From Leptospira sp. WS4.C2 (lineage in GTDB: Bacteria; Spirochaetota; Leptospiria; Leptospirales; Leptospiraceae), in NCBI RefSeq assembly GCF_040833985.1, contig NZ_CP162139.1:2876501-2940500 (forward strand): a stretch of DNA of 64,000 nucleotides, in the 5' to 3' direction. Below the pieces are notes generated by a model. The model did not search any database, was not told the origin of the DNA, and saw only the letters and a program-made list of their open reading frames with translations. The translations under genes were made by a program, and so were the position numbers. Numbering within the stretch: the first letter of the stretch is position 1; each line of letters begins with the position of its first letter. Positions 1 through 9,940 of the stretch are shown here, piece after piece.

Positions 1-3000
1 TCTAAAGGAAATGCAGACATCCTGTGTTCCGTATATAAATAGATTTTTTGAACCGATAGAGGGGCATCATGGATCGAGTCAAAATGACTGGAAATCATTC
101 GTTCCACATCTGCCCATTTTTTTTGTTTGTAGAGTGTCAGTGCACGTAAATATACAAAATGTTTTGGATGATTTGGTGGAACATGGACCGGAGACCCCTC
201 TCCCGTATATTCCACTCGGATCAAGGATAAATCATCAATCAATTCCCCATGACTTTTAATCGAATCCCGAATGGCTTCTAAATCGCCCCCACCCTCTAGT
301 GTAGTCTTAAGAAACAATGCGTCATCTTCATTGACTTCCATCTCAATTTCGGAGCCGATCAATATATCATCTCGTCCATCAGAGCCAATTAACAACAAAT
401 CCCCCTTCTCTAGTTGGAAGGTGTTGATTTGAAGGGCTTTTTTCGATGCCAAAAGACCTAACTTCGCACAAACATAGTTATGCGGTAAGAAAAAAGTACG
501 TTCATTTCGATATATTACAGGCCTTGGGTGTTCGGCATTTAAAAAATAGAAAAAACCAGTTTCATCATCAATCAAACAAAGGAACATGGAGATGAGCATG
601 GATCCGTCAAAGGTTACTAAAGTGTTGTGTAATTCAATGTATGCATTACTAACCCATTTTTCTGGTGTGATATCGCGCACTTCATCAGACTGACCATTTC
701 TTTTAATAATGGCTTCAAATACTGATCCAATAACAAGAGCACCGCTAGCACCTTGCATCGACTTACCCATTGCATCGCCATTCAAAACAACGATATACTT
801 TTTGTTCTGCAACTGAATTGAAGAAGAGACACATAGATCACCACCAATTTCAGAATTCCATTGTTTATAAGAAAACTTTTTCTTTTGTTCCGTTAGGAAC
901 TGAATATTCATGTTGGATGAAGTAGCAAGGTTTTGAGTTAAGGGTTCAATAAGTAGTGAAGCTAAAAAATAATCTCCATCTTGTTGTTCTTTTAAACCTT
1001 TTACTTCGGTCAATGCAAAGTTTAACTCTTTGGTTCTTTCATCAACTTTTTGTTCCAAATTAGTATAAAGAAGAGAGTTTTCGATAGATACAGCAATCTG
1101 CGAAGACAATATCTTTAGGATTTCTACGCGACCGGGCGTAAATGCATCAGTTGTTAAATTATTTTCTAAATAGACTATACCAACTACCGTTCCATGACTT
1201 AAGATTGGGTAACAAAGTAATGACTTAGGAAGATTGGATTTTACATAAGGGTCGTTTTTAAAATCACCCTCTCTTGCTGCATCCCCACAAATCACAACAA
1301 GGCCAGTCCTAACCACATAACCGATGATTTGCGAAGGAATTTTGTTTTGGTTTACATAGGCGACTGGTTCTAGAAAATCGATATCAAATGGAGAATCTGA
1401 ATACACCGAAACAGATTCATTTTCCGCTTCCGATTCTGCAAGCACCTGCCAACCAGAATCAGACTTAAGTATAAAGTATCCCCTCTCTGCACCTGCATTT
1501 TCAATCAGGATCTTCATCATTTTTTCCAAAAGACGATTGAGTTGGATTTCCCCTGAGATAGTTTGAGATGCTTTGATAACTGTATTGATGTCTAAGGTGG
1601 AACCTACATCACCGAAAATATCTTTTGTTGTGCTAAAGAGAGAAAGACTATCTGTCGAATCAGTTCGGAAGTTTCTTCCAATATATTTTTTCAAAGATAT
1701 GTGATCTAATTCTAATTGTTTTACCTTTGACAAGAATCCATATTTTCCGTATCTATAATGAGCTTCCACCAAATGTAAGTTACTATACTGTTCGAATCCT
1801 GTCTCTTTCCACATTCGAACCAAAAACTCATTTGCAATGGCTTCTTCTAAAATAAAATTCGATTCACGTGCAGAAGAGATTGCCGCCTTACAAGCGATCA
1901 CTGCCTGCGTTTTTTGGTTAGCGATATACAATAATAACGCTGAAATAATTTCATATTTATGACCAAAATTATCGGGAGAACTTTTCGCCCATACCTTCAT
2001 CCTTTTTTCGAATCCATGTAATCTCTTTTTAAGAGAAGACTTTGTTACTCCAGGAGGAATTTTGTTATCTACTATGAGTGAAAAAGTCACAAGAGCGCCA
2101 AGGAATACATGTTCTGGAACAAACATCATTCCAAACATTGCTCCTTCTAAATTATCTAACTTAGTTGAATATTCGTATGCCTTTTCTTTGTCTCCCAGGA
2201 AGTATTCGATTCGCAACTTACATAAATAATAATCAAATAAAGCATTCGCATTTCCAGTAGATTGCCACTCTGTAACGGTTTCTGTTTCAGAAAAATACCG
2301 CCCCTCTAAGCTCATCGGGTCAGCAGACTCCCCTCTCATATTTTCAACTAACTGAAGATTCAATCGATGAACTTGATACGCATGGTTCTGACGAAGACTC
2401 AATAGAGATGCATCATAACGAAGTTGACTTTTATACAAGTCCTCTAAGTTTTCACGGAACAACAAACCTTGGAAATGAATATTGTTTAGAGAGTATGAAG
2501 AATATTGCAGATCACCAGTTTCCATTCCAGCAAGGAAACTATCCCAAAAAATTGATCGCCCATCTCTTGCGTGGTTTTTCCAAGGTGCAATCATACATGC
2601 GAACATAAATAAAGTTCGACAGCGGAATGTTTTTGCGTCCAAAGTATCCAATAATCGAACACCTAACTGGCCAAACTTTAGACCATCATCATAATTTCCT
2701 AAACCAGATCCCTGGATGATTCCCATCGCACAAAAACCAAACGCGCTAATTTCACATAAACCATATCGCAAAGTATGATTAACTAACTTTAATACAATGA
2801 CGGGAAATAAATTTGGTTCAGCAAGAAATGATGGAGCGATGCAAGCATTAAGAAGCCTCATAATTGCTAGATACTTTGGATCGTCCGAAACAGGAAGGTT
2901 TTCTAAACTTTCGATAGACCGACGTCCTAATTTAAACTTGAATTTAAGTATTTCGCGTAAGGGTGATAAAGCTGTTGCTTTTTTTGGTAATCTGACTCCG

Positions 3001-5525
3001 ACAAGATTTAAGGCTTGTTTAAGTGTCCCAAGAACTTCCTTCATCTTGTTCTGTGTTACAAGCATAGAGGATTGGAGTTCGTAAACAAGAATCTTATCTA
3101 AATCATTCCGAACAAAACTAAGTATATAATTAAAACTCTTCTCAGCTGCTTCAAAATTTTTCGAAAGATATGCCGCTCTTGCGTAAGCTAAATGAAGTTT
3201 CAAAGTATTCTCATACTCCGTATTCCATTCATTATCTTTCATGAGCCCTGCCATTCGATCAAAGAATGTAAAAGCAGCATCATAAGCTGAAGAATTTAAT
3301 GCTTTAAATCCGGCTTTCTCATTTAGGATTCGTAACTCAGCTAACTCTTCAGTTCCTTTCATTTGAGAAGAACCCAGATTCAATTGGTTTACAATGGTAA
3401 ACAAATGGTCTTCTAACTTATATTTATAGAGAATAGAGAGATAAGTTTTTCCTATTTTATAATGGAGTTTTGCTTTTTCTTCAGGTGAAATAATCTTATA
3501 AATTGCTTCCCTTATTTTATCATGTGTAAAGTTCGCATCTTCCATTCCGAGAATCAAAAACTCTTCATTGGCAAGAGCCACTAAATCCATGGATGCTTTA
3601 TGGAATGGTCTTTCTGCAATTGTGGCATAGATATCATGTCGAAACCAGTTTCCAATACATGCAGTTAATTTTAATGCATCAATTAATTCGGCGGATTGAA
3701 GGTTAATTTTATCGATGATTAAATCAATAACATTGTCAGAAATATTAACAGAATCAATTTTATCTTTATCCCAGGACCAGTGGTCATCTGCAAAATAAAT
3801 GTAAGATCTTTCATAAAGATTTTTGAACATTTCATTAACATGAAATGGATTCCCTTTGGTTTTTTTCCAAAGGACTTCAGCAATAGGCCTAATCTCCGAT
3901 TCGGGAACAACGAGAGTTTCAGAGACAAGTGACGCAACATCTCTTTCACGAAGTGGCTCTAATCGAATTTCTGTAATCGCAATTTGAATTTCACGTAGTT
4001 CTTCCAGTAATCGAAAGAACGGGTCTGTTGGTAATACTTCGTTATCGCGATAAGATAAAATAATAAAGAAATGAGAAATTTCTGGATCCGTTAATACCTC
4101 CTTTAGAAGAAGTATACTTGAAGAATCTGCCCACTGCATATCATCTAAAAACAAAACAACTGGGTGTTCTTTTGTACAAATGGTTCTTAGAAACTTTCGA
4201 AAAACTAAATGAAATCTATTTTCCGTTTCTAAACTATCCAATTCTGGCGGGATTGGTTTTTCACCTAACAGTTGCGAGAGTTCTGGAACTACATCAATAA
4301 TTACTTTGGCATTAGAACCAAGTGCATCAGAAAGTAACCTTTTCCAAACTTTTACAGAAGATTCACTTTCTGATAGTAACTGACGGACTAGTCCTTGTAA
4401 AGCTAAGTTGATAGCTCGATACGGAATTGACTTTTTATATAAATCAAATTTTCCAGAAGTAAAGTAAGCCTTCTCTCTTGTTACCGGCTTTTGAATTTCA
4501 TTAATAAGAGCAGATTTTCCAATTCCAGAACGACCAGAGATCAGAAAAATTTCAATCCGACCTTCTGTGGCATCCAAAAACTTTTCTTCAAATACTTTTA
4601 GTTGGTTTTCTCTACCATATAACTTTTTTGGAATTTGGAATCGCGACGATTTATCATTCTTAGCCAATTCCATCTGGAAATGATTTAAAGCTTCGCGTCC
4701 ATTTTCGAGAAGAACAGACTGAATTGCCGAAAGATCCGAAAGTAAACCTGTAGCTGTTTGGTACCGATCTTCCGGATTTTTTTCCAGAAGTTTCATAATC
4801 AAATCAGAAACTATTTTTGGAGCACCACTTCTGTCCTTAGGTGAAAGTGGTGTTTTGGCAAGGTGAGCATGCACCATTTCTAAACTATCAGTGTATAAAA
4901 AAGGGAGGTCTCCAGTGATTAATTGATATAAGGTGACACCAAACGAATAAAAGTCGGTTCGGTAATCTACAGTTCGATTCATCCGACCAGTTTGTTCTGG
5001 GGAAATATGGGCAAGAGTTCCCGTAAGGTTCTGATTCATCGGGAGATAGAAACTTCGATGGGTTAAAAGAGTTGCTGAACCAAAATCAATAATTTTTAGA
5101 GTACCAGTATCCGGATTGTAAATTATGTTCTGAGCTTTGATATCATTATGAACAATTTTTGCCTTATGAATGTCCGCAAGGGCTCTACAAACTTCAATGG
5201 CTATATTCAAAAAAGTAGCAATATTGCTATATTTCCCACTTAACTGTAATTTTGCGAGATCTGTATAAGCAACATTAGGGAAAATAATAGCAACAGTATT
5301 TTGGTAAGATTCTAAATCTAGTGGTCTTAATGTATAAGGTGAATCAATGGATCTTAGTATTTCAAATTCGTTTTTAAAACGAGTGATCTCGTGATTATCC
5401 GGATAATCACGGTTTAATAATTTAATCACAACGGGGGTACCAGACGCGGATTCCCCTGAATAAACTGAACTTCTTTTTCCTAAATGAAGTTCTTTAACCG
5501 CTTTATATTTTCCAACAGTGAACAC
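1..5525 (-). CDS. Ser/Thr kinase-AAA ATPase-GAF-SpoIIE phosphatase regulator (partial, C-terminus off left edge)
   Basis: About 1,841 codons are open from a GTG start to the window edge. Order seen: a protein kinase domain (about residues 1-270) with catalytic loop HNDIKAQN near 126 and DFG near 146; an AAA/STAND-like ATPase with Walker A GRSGIGKS near 328-336; a long helical, TPR-like middle; a GAF domain about 1320-1480; a short coiled coil; a SpoIIE/PP2C phosphatase about 1560-1770 (GGD near 1560, GDAMGKS near 1585, GSDGRDD near 1713, DDLS near 1764); then the start of a helical C-terminal region. The GTG is chosen because AAGGAA sits 5 bases upstream and no other start lies nearby. It begins 9 bases after the SDR gene and is probably cotranscribed with it. 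The family resembles large multidomain kinases whose output is usually a histidine kinase; here the output is a phosphatase. Likely a cytoplasmic stress or growth signal integrator; ligand and target unknown. Confidence 0.88.
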   Translation of the reverse strand, partial: MFTVGKYKAVKELHLGKRSSVYSGESASGTPVVIKLLNRDYPDNHEITRFKNEFEILRSIDSPYTLRPLDLESYQNTVAIIFPNVAYTDLAKLQLSGKYSNIATFLNIAIEVCRALADIHKAKIVHNDIKAQNIIYNPDTGTLKIIDFGSATLLTHRSFYLPMNQNLTGTLAHISPEQTGRMNRTVDYRTDFYSFGVTLYQLITGDLPFLYTDSLEMVHAHLAKTPLSPKDRSGAPKIVSDLIMKLLEKNPEDRYQTATGLLSDLSAIQSVLLENGREALNHFQMELAKNDKSSRFQIPKKLYGRENQLKVFEEKFLDATEGRIEIFLISGRSGIGKSALINEIQKPVTREKAYFTSGKFDLYKKSIPYRAINLALQGLVRQLLSESESSVKVWKRLLSDALGSNAKVIIDVVPELSQLLGEKPIPPELDSLETENRFHLVFRKFLRTICTKEHPVVLFLDDMQWADSSSILLLKEVLTDPEISHFFIILSYRDNEVLPTDPFFRLLEELREIQIAITEIRLEPLRERDVASLVSETLVVPESEIRPIAEVLWKKTKGNPFHVNEMFKNLYERSYIYFADDHWSWDKDKIDSVNISDNVIDLIIDKINLQSAELIDALKLTACIGNWFRHDIYATIAERPFHKASMDLVALANEEFLILGMEDANFTHDKIREAIYKIISPEEKAKLHYKIGKTYLSILYKYKLEDHLFTIVNQLNLGSSQMKGTEELAELRILNEKAGFKALNSSAYDAAFTFFDRMAGLMKDNEWNTEYENTLKLHLAYARAAYLSKNFEAAEKSFNYILSFVRNDLDKILVYELQSSMLVTQNKMKEVLGTLKQALNLVGVRLPKKATALSPLREILKFKFKLGRRSIESLENLPVSDDPKYLAIMRLLNACIAPSFLAEPNLFPVIVLKLVNHTLRYGLCEISAFGFCAMGIIQGSGLGNYDDGLKFGQLGVRLLDTLDAKTFRCRTLFMFACMIAPWKNHARDGRSIFWDSFLAGMETGDLQYSSYSLNNIHFQGLLFRENLEDLYKSQLRYDASLLSLRQNHAYQVHRLNLQLVENMRGESADPMSLEGRYFSETETVTEWQSTGNANALFDYYLCKLRIEYFLGDKEKAYEYSTKLDNLEGAMFGMMFVPEHVFLGALVTFSLIVDNKIPPGVTKSSLKKRLHGFEKRMKVWAKSSPDNFGHKYEIISALLLYIANQKTQAVIACKAAISSARESNFILEEAIANEFLVRMWKETGFEQYSNLHLVEAHYRYGKYGFLSKVKQLELDHISLKKYIGRNFRTDSTDSLSLFSTTKDIFGDVGSTLDINTVIKASQTISGEIQLNRLLEKMMKILIENAGAERGYFILKSDSGWQVLAESEAENESVSVYSDSPFDIDFLEPVAYVNQNKIPSQIIGYVVRTGLVVICGDAAREGDFKNDPYVKSNLPKSLLCYPILSHGTVVGIVYLENNLTTDAFTPGRVEILKILSSQIAVSIENSLLYTNLEQKVDERTKELNFALTEVKGLKEQQDGDYFLASLLIEPLTQNLATSSNMNIQFLTEQKKKFSYKQWNSEIGGDLCVSSSIQLQNKKYIVVLNGDAMGKSMQGASGALVIGSVFEAIIKRNGQSDEVRDITPEKWVSNAYIELHNTLVTFDGSMLISMFLCLIDDETGFFYFLNAEHPRPVIYRNERTFFLPHNYVCAKLGLLASKKALQINTFQLEKGDLLLIGSDGRDDILIGSEIEMEVNEDDALFLKTTLEGGGDLEAIRDSIKSHGELIDDLSLIRVEYTGEGSPVHVPPNHPKHFVYLRALTLYKQKKWADVERMISSHFDSIHDAPLSVQKIYLYTEHRMSAFPL

Positions 5526-5534
5526 TGGGATTCC

Positions 5535-6299
5535 TTATCTCGCTGTTTTGCCACCGTCGACCGGTATTACAGCTCCAGTGATAAAAGCAGCTCCGTCAGT
5601 AGACAGCCATACACAAGTTTTTGCAACTTCTTCTGGTGTTGCCATTCTCCCTAACGCATACGATTTCATTCTCTCTTTTTTTACTTCTTCTGGGTTTGGG
5701 ACATTGGCATAAAAAACATCATCCATTTCTGTTTGGATCCCACCAGGACAAAGGGCAACCACCCGAATCCCAGAAGATCCATATTCCAAGGCGGCCGACT
5801 TAGTGAGTCCGATAATTCCATGTTTTGTCATAGAATAAGGGCCGGCTTTTTCCTTTCCTCGAACACCCAGTGCTGAAGATACATTGATGATGACACCACC
5901 CTTTCCTTGGGTCAAAAATTGTTTTAGTTCAAATTGCATAGAAAGAAAGGTACCTTTTAAATTTACATCCATTACAGAATCAAAAATATCTAATGGATAA
6001 TCTGCTGTTGCTTTTAAAACTCCTGAGATTCCGGCATTATTAACAGCAACATCAATGGAACCATACTTAAGCACTACTGATTCAACAAAATTACGAACTG
6101 CTTCCGATTGTGTGACATCGCAACGAACAAAGATTCCCGTGCCACCTTGTTTTTCGAGAAGGGCTAAAGTTTCTTCCCCTTCCTGTTTTCGTCTTCCGCA
6201 AAACCCAACCACATAACCGGCGTTTGCAAATTCTAAAACAATAGACCTTCCAAGGCCAGAAGTTCCGCCGGTAACTAGTGCTACTTTTTTTCCACTCAT
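5535..6299 (-). CDS. SDR family oxidoreductase (FabG-like)
   Basis: 254-aa classical short-chain dehydrogenase/reductase. Visible motifs: cofactor-binding TGGTSGLG at residues 10-17, NNAG at 87-90, catalytic Ser near 141-142, and Tyr155-x3-Lys159 (YSMTK). The length is normal for the family and C-terminal IPVDGGKTAR is typical. It uses NAD(H) or NADP(H) to reduce or oxidise an alcohol/ketone substrate; the substrate cannot be read from sequence, and many SDRs with this look are misnamed FabG. Its ATG overlaps the stop of the PilZ gene by 4 bases (ATGA), and the giant kinase starts 9 bases after it, so the three probably form one transcript. Whether it works with that signalling pair or is only a passenger is unknown. 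Confidence 0.9.
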   Translation of the reverse strand: MSGKKVALVTGGTSGLGRSIVLEFANAGYVVGFCGRRKQEGEETLALLEKQGGTGIFVRCDVTQSEAVRNFVESVVLKYGSIDVAVNNAGISGVLKATADYPLDIFDSVMDVNLKGTFLSMQFELKQFLTQGKGGVIINVSSALGVRGKEKAGPYSMTKHGIIGLTKSAALEYGSSGIRVVALCPGGIQTEMDDVFYANVPNPEEVKKERMKSYALGRMATPEEVAKTCVWLSTDGAAFITGAVIPVDGGKTAR

Positions 6300-7555
6300 T
6301 GGATTTCCCTTTCTTCTATCAAACGCCCGTAACGATTGATGGCTTCCTTTACATTTGCTCGGTCTAGTTCGGAAATCGATTCAAAACGAAAACCTGCAAA
6401 GAAGGTGTCTTCATTATTATCGTCTTCTTTGACCCATAATAAAATACAAGTTCCATGAACGAAACCGACAATATCAAAATGCATAAAAAATTCGAGATTT
6501 TGGCTATCGGCCAATTCACCAGGATGGATCCCTGAGCAACGTACCATAAAACCAGAAGTCGAAATATTCTCAATGGTTGAGACAATATTTCTTCCATTTT
6601 CCCTGACGGAAATATTGTTTTTAAACTGATCTAAAATGCGAAATCTTGGATCGATTTCGTATACTTCTTCCTGTGTGCTTTTTAAGCGTTTGTATACTTT
6701 TAATGGCAAAATACTAGCAGCCATTTCAATTTTTGTAATCTCTTGGTTTTCCTGATACGCTGTAATCTCTAGTTTTGAGTAGTTCCAATAACCTGACTTA
6801 CTGTTTTTGGTCTCAATCGCTCTGGCCCGCAACTTGATCGGCATATTCATTTTGGCATATTGGAAAAATTCAGAGTTCAAATATAACAATAAAAAGGTGA
6901 CACCTTCAAATGGGACCTTTCCATACATATGGTTACAGGCAATGCCGAATTGTCTGGCAGCCTCTACAATCTGCATTCCCGAAATATGTTTTAGGTTGGG
7001 TGGGGAAAAAAACTTATGTTCTGTAGGAACATATAGATTTGCAAAAAAAGTATCTTTTTTCGGAATTTCTTCAATTGGCTCGAAGATTGCAGATATCATT
7101 GACTTCTCTACGTTGCCAACGTAATAGTCTCTGCGTTTGATCATTTGCAGGATTCGAATTTCATCCGACTCTGTGACTTTATCATTTAAAATATACTGCT
7201 GTAAATCTGTATCAAAATGATAGAAGGTGCTGATGAAATCTCTTTGAGTTTCATCGACACCGGCCTCTTCTAAAATTCTTTCTGCAGATTCTTTACGGAT
7301 ACGATATGGAATTGTTTTGAGTTGGTAATAATTCCCACTAGTATCTTGTCTTTTTGCATAATATTGAAGCAGAAAGTCAATTTCTTCGTTTGTAAGCTTT
7401 GGGAAAACATGTTCCTCCATTACGATTGTTGTAATCATTCTAGGAAGTGCCCTTCGAATGTTTGAAACAAAACTATCGTCTTGGTAATATGTTCTCGTGT
7501 ATCGTTTGTCGAGAGGTAAAACTGCGGGGAGTTCTTCTTTTTCAAAAACCTTCAT
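6296..7555 (-). CDS. PilZ domain protein with leptospira-like N-terminal region
   Basis: 419 aa from ATG at 7555; a TTG three codons upstream is also possible. The last ~120 residues form a PilZ domain: a charged R-rich stretch near RENGRN followed by NISTSG, a variant of the D/NxSxxG c-di-GMP-binding motif. The N-terminal ~290 residues resemble the DUF1577-type region I recall from leptospiral PilZ proteins; I could not search for this. No signal peptide or membrane segment is evident, so it is probably a cytoplasmic c-di-GMP effector. Upstream is a sigma70-like promoter candidate with an inverted repeat. It leads the pilZ-SDR-kinase gene string. Binding of c-di-GMP is inference; the first Asp of the canonical motif is replaced by Asn. 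Confidence 0.82.
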   Translation of the reverse strand: MKVFEKEELPAVLPLDKRYTRTYYQDDSFVSNIRRALPRMITTIVMEEHVFPKLTNEEIDFLLQYYAKRQDTSGNYYQLKTIPYRIRKESAERILEEAGVDETQRDFISTFYHFDTDLQQYILNDKVTESDEIRILQMIKRRDYYVGNVEKSMISAIFEPIEEIPKKDTFFANLYVPTEHKFFSPPNLKHISGMQIVEAARQFGIACNHMYGKVPFEGVTFLLLYLNSEFFQYAKMNMPIKLRARAIETKNSKSGYWNYSKLEITAYQENQEITKIEMAASILPLKVYKRLKSTQEEVYEIDPRFRILDQFKNNISVRENGRNIVSTIENISTSGFMVRCSGIHPGELADSQNLEFFMHFDIVGFVHGTCILLWVKEDDNNEDTFFAGFRFESISELDRANVKEAINRYGRLIEEREIQ

Positions 7556-7625
7556 ATGTATCAACCGGAAATCTACTCTAGGATTAGTCCGTAGATTCCG
7601 ATAAGATACAATTCAGCGCAACTAA

Positions 7626-7655
7626 ATTAACAACGTGTTGACAAATTTATGTCAA
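7626..7655 (-). promoter_or_regulatory. Promoter candidate of the PilZ gene with an inverted repeat over -35
   Basis: Reading leftward, TTGACA (complement of 7650-7655) and GTTAAT (complement of 7626-7631) are spaced 18 bases, about 70 bases before the PilZ ATG. The -35 box is one arm of a perfect inverted repeat, TTGACA-N6-TGTCAA (7638-7655), placed just after the universal stress protein stop. No T-run follows, so it is not a terminator. A regulator site is plausible but unproven. Confidence 0.42.
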
Positions 7656-7657
7656 AT

Positions 7658-8089
7658 TCACCTAACTACTGTTACCGAACATGGTGCATAGTGCACAACT
7701 CGATCAGAAACACTACCCATGATGAATCTTCCAAGGATCCCGTGACCCCGACTTCCAATGACAATCAAGTCTGCTTTTTCTTTTTCAGCAAGTTTGCATA
7801 TTTCTTCAGCAGGATACCCTTCTAATATGACACGTTCCCATTTTACTGAGGTCTCATCTAGGATAGGATGTATTTTTTCAAACCTTTGCTCTGAAATCCA
7901 TTGCACTCTGTCTTTTCCTACTGGAGCTGCATCGTAATAACCAGGTAAAGGGCCAAAATCCTCAATCACTTCCACAACATAACATTTTGCATTACTTGCC
8001 TTAGCAATTGCCAAACCAAATTCCAACGCCTTGGCAGAACTAGGTGAACCATCAATAGGGATGATCAGCTTTTGAATCAATTTTTCCAT
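7658..8089 (-). CDS. Universal stress protein (UspA family)
   Basis: 143-aa single-domain Usp. It begins with the beta-strand [14 protein letters not shown] and ends with the nucleotide-binding signature G-x2-G-x9-GS ([18 protein letters not shown], about residues 112-129), so it belongs to the ATP-binding type. The family consists of small cytoplasmic alpha/beta proteins that accumulate under stress or energy limitation; the direct activity is usually unclear. It is transcribed leftward after the polyamine transporter operon, separated by 130 bases that include a T-rich run and an imperfect palindrome TTGA-N6-TCAA (8135-8148). It probably has its own promoter. Confidence 0.93.
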   Translation of the reverse strand: MEKLIQKLIIPIDGSPSSAKALEFGLAIAKASNAKCYVVEVIEDFGPLPGYYDAAPVGKDRVQWISEQRFEKIHPILDETSVKWERVILEGYPAEEICKLAEKEKADLIVIGSRGHGILGRFIMGSVSDRVVHYAPCSVTVVR

Positions 8090-8134
8090 TCCAGAAGTTT
8101 ACCATCTTCTAAGAATTGGGAAAGTGAAATTCCA

Positions 8135-8148
8135 TTGATAATTGTCAA
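8135..8148. repeat. Imperfect palindrome upstream of the usp gene
   Basis: TTGATAATTGTCAA on the plus strand, symmetric except for one position pair. It lies 46 bases before the usp start and includes TTGACA on the coding strand, but I see no matching -10 box at normal spacing. It resembles the inverted repeats at 7638-7655 and 35789-35802. Confidence 0.3.
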
Positions 8149-8219
8149 AATTTACAAAACTGTTACAGTTTCTTTAAAGGACTGGAGTAAAAAAAAAGAT
8201 TCCAATGGATTTGGCGGGA

Positions 8220-9023
8220 CTATTTTTTCCCACCTTCATCTTCTTTGGTTAAATAGTAAGCTACAAGAATCGGTAATGTTGTTACAAGAATGACAAAGAC
8301 AGCTACCACATTGGTGACAGGCCTTTGTCTTGGACGAATGAACTCCGTTAACATCCAAATTGGGACCGTGGATTGTTGGCCCGCAGTAAAGGTTGTGACA
8401 ATCACCTCATCAAATGATAATGCAAATGACAACATTCCACCAGCTAACAAAGCGGTGGCGATGTTTGGCAAAATAACAAAACGAAAGGTTTGCCATGGGT
8501 TGGCACCTAGGTCCATAGAAGCTTCCACCATCGAATGAGAGCTCCGACGAAGTCTCGCCAGTACGTTGTTGTAAACTGTCACAATACAGAATGTTGCGTG
8601 AGCAATGACAATGGTCCAGGTACTAAAAGGAATTCCAAAAAGAGACATGGCGGATCGTAACGAAATACCAGTTACAATTCCAGGAAGTGCAATCGGTAGA
8701 ATGACTAAAAAGGAAATCACTTCCCTTCCAAAAAATTTACTCCTATATACTGCAAGGCATGCCAAGGTTCCGAGGACAATGGCCATCGCCGTGGAGATAG
8801 ATGCCACTTGTGAAGAAAGAATAATGGCTTCCCAAATATCATTTCTCTCCCAAGCGACTCCAAACCATTTGAGAGTAAATCCAGGCAATGGAAATTGAAA
8901 TGTTTTTTCATCTGTAGAGAAGGCATACATGATGATAATAAAAATAGGTATGTGAATAAAAAGAAAACCAAGGATGGTTGCCAGTTTTAATCCAAGGGTT
9001 CCAAAATTCCATTTAGAGGGCAT
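8220..9023 (-). CDS. ydcV: Polyamine ABC transporter permease, PotC/YdcV type
   Basis: 267-aa inner-membrane permease with about six hydrophobic segments; the first is near residues 12-35 (FLFIHIPIFIIIMYAF). The cytoplasmic EAA loop is visible as EASMDLGANPWQTFRFVILP, which docks onto the ATPase. Length and motif fit the PotC/YdcV family. Its start overlaps the end of the PotB-type permease by 11 bases. It is the last gene of the leftward transporter operon and would form the membrane channel with its partner permease for putrescine or spermidine. Specificity is inferred from the binding protein and the divergent catabolic genes. Confidence 0.9.
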   Translation of the reverse strand: MPSKWNFGTLGLKLATILGFLFIHIPIFIIIMYAFSTDEKTFQFPLPGFTLKWFGVAWERNDIWEAIILSSQVASISTAMAIVLGTLACLAVYRSKFFGREVISFLVILPIALPGIVTGISLRSAMSLFGIPFSTWTIVIAHATFCIVTVYNNVLARLRRSSHSMVEASMDLGANPWQTFRFVILPNIATALLAGGMLSFALSFDEVIVTTFTAGQQSTVPIWMLTEFIRPRQRPVTNVVAVFVILVTTLPILVAYYLTKEDEGGKK

Positions 9024-9930
9024 CGAAAGCTCCTAATCGTTTGGCAATCATGAGATACACCATCATGATAAGAATCGGGATCATGGAAAAGGCAGCCGCT
9101 AAAGGAATATTCCCTGCGGTTCCTTGATGGGTATAAACAGCCATTCCAATAAAATAACTAGAATTTCCAATAATGGTTGGGATGATATAATCACCTAATG
9201 TAAGTGAGAAGGTAAAGATGGAACCTGCCACTACTCCCGGAAAAGCCAAAGGCAAAACGACTTTGCGGAAAGTTTGGGCCGGGCCGCCACCTAAGTCGGA
9301 AGATGCCTCAAGTAATGATTTTGGAATCCGTTCCAGAGAGGCTTGAATGGGAAGGATCATATAGGGAAGCCAGATATAAACGAAAACCAAAAACATCCCA
9401 ATGTAAGAAAACGATAAGGAACTTCCCCCAATTACTGGTAGAGAAAGCACAACATCTAAAAGATGTAGGAGTCCTAGTTTTTCTAAACACCAAGTCAAAA
9501 TTCCTTCTTTGGCCATAATGAGTTTCCAAGAATATACTTTTACTAGATAACTAGACCAAAGTGGCAACATCACCCCTAAATAAAGAATGGGTTTTAATTT
9601 GGGACCCGCATACATCGCCATATAATAAGCGATTGGAAAAGCTATAATAGCACTAACGATCGTTACCGTAAAAGCCATTGTTGTGGTGCGAATGATGATA
9701 TCCCAATTCGTACTTTGGCGGAAAAGATCGTAATAAGATTCGAGTGTAAATTCGCGTTTGATGACTCCAGAAAAAGAATCAATGGAAAAAAAACTCTGAA
9801 TGAGAAGTGTAAACAGAGATCCTAAATAGACAACACCAAGCCAAATGAGAAGTGGTGCGAGTAACAAAAAAATCGCAAGACCCTTCCGATAAAAAAGAAA
9901 AGTAAAGAACTTATCTAGAGTATTTGTCAT
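9013..9930 (-). CDS. ydcU: Polyamine ABC transporter permease, PotB/YdcU type
   Basis: 305-aa permease with an N-terminal membrane segment near residues 17-42 and about five more. The EAA loop reads EASSDLGGGPAQTFRKVVLP. It pairs with the PotC-type permease, whose start it overlaps, and follows the ATPase gene by 10 bases. Length is normal for PotB/YdcU. Together they should form the heterodimeric channel of a polyamine importer in the inner membrane. Confidence 0.9.
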   Translation of the reverse strand: MTNTLDKFFTFLFYRKGLAIFLLLAPLLIWLGVVYLGSLFTLLIQSFFSIDSFSGVIKREFTLESYYDLFRQSTNWDIIIRTTTMAFTVTIVSAIIAFPIAYYMAMYAGPKLKPILYLGVMLPLWSSYLVKVYSWKLIMAKEGILTWCLEKLGLLHLLDVVLSLPVIGGSSLSFSYIGMFLVFVYIWLPYMILPIQASLERIPKSLLEASSDLGGGPAQTFRKVVLPLAFPGVVAGSIFTFSLTLGDYIIPTIIGNSSYFIGMAVYTHQGTAGNIPLAAAFSMIPILIMMVYLMIAKRLGAFDAL

Positions 9931-9940
9931 TTACAAATCC

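Noticed and set aside
8180..8219. Terminator of the polyamine transporter operon
   Set aside because: A nine-T run is present on the coding strand but the stem before it is only about 4 bp, so I do not call it.
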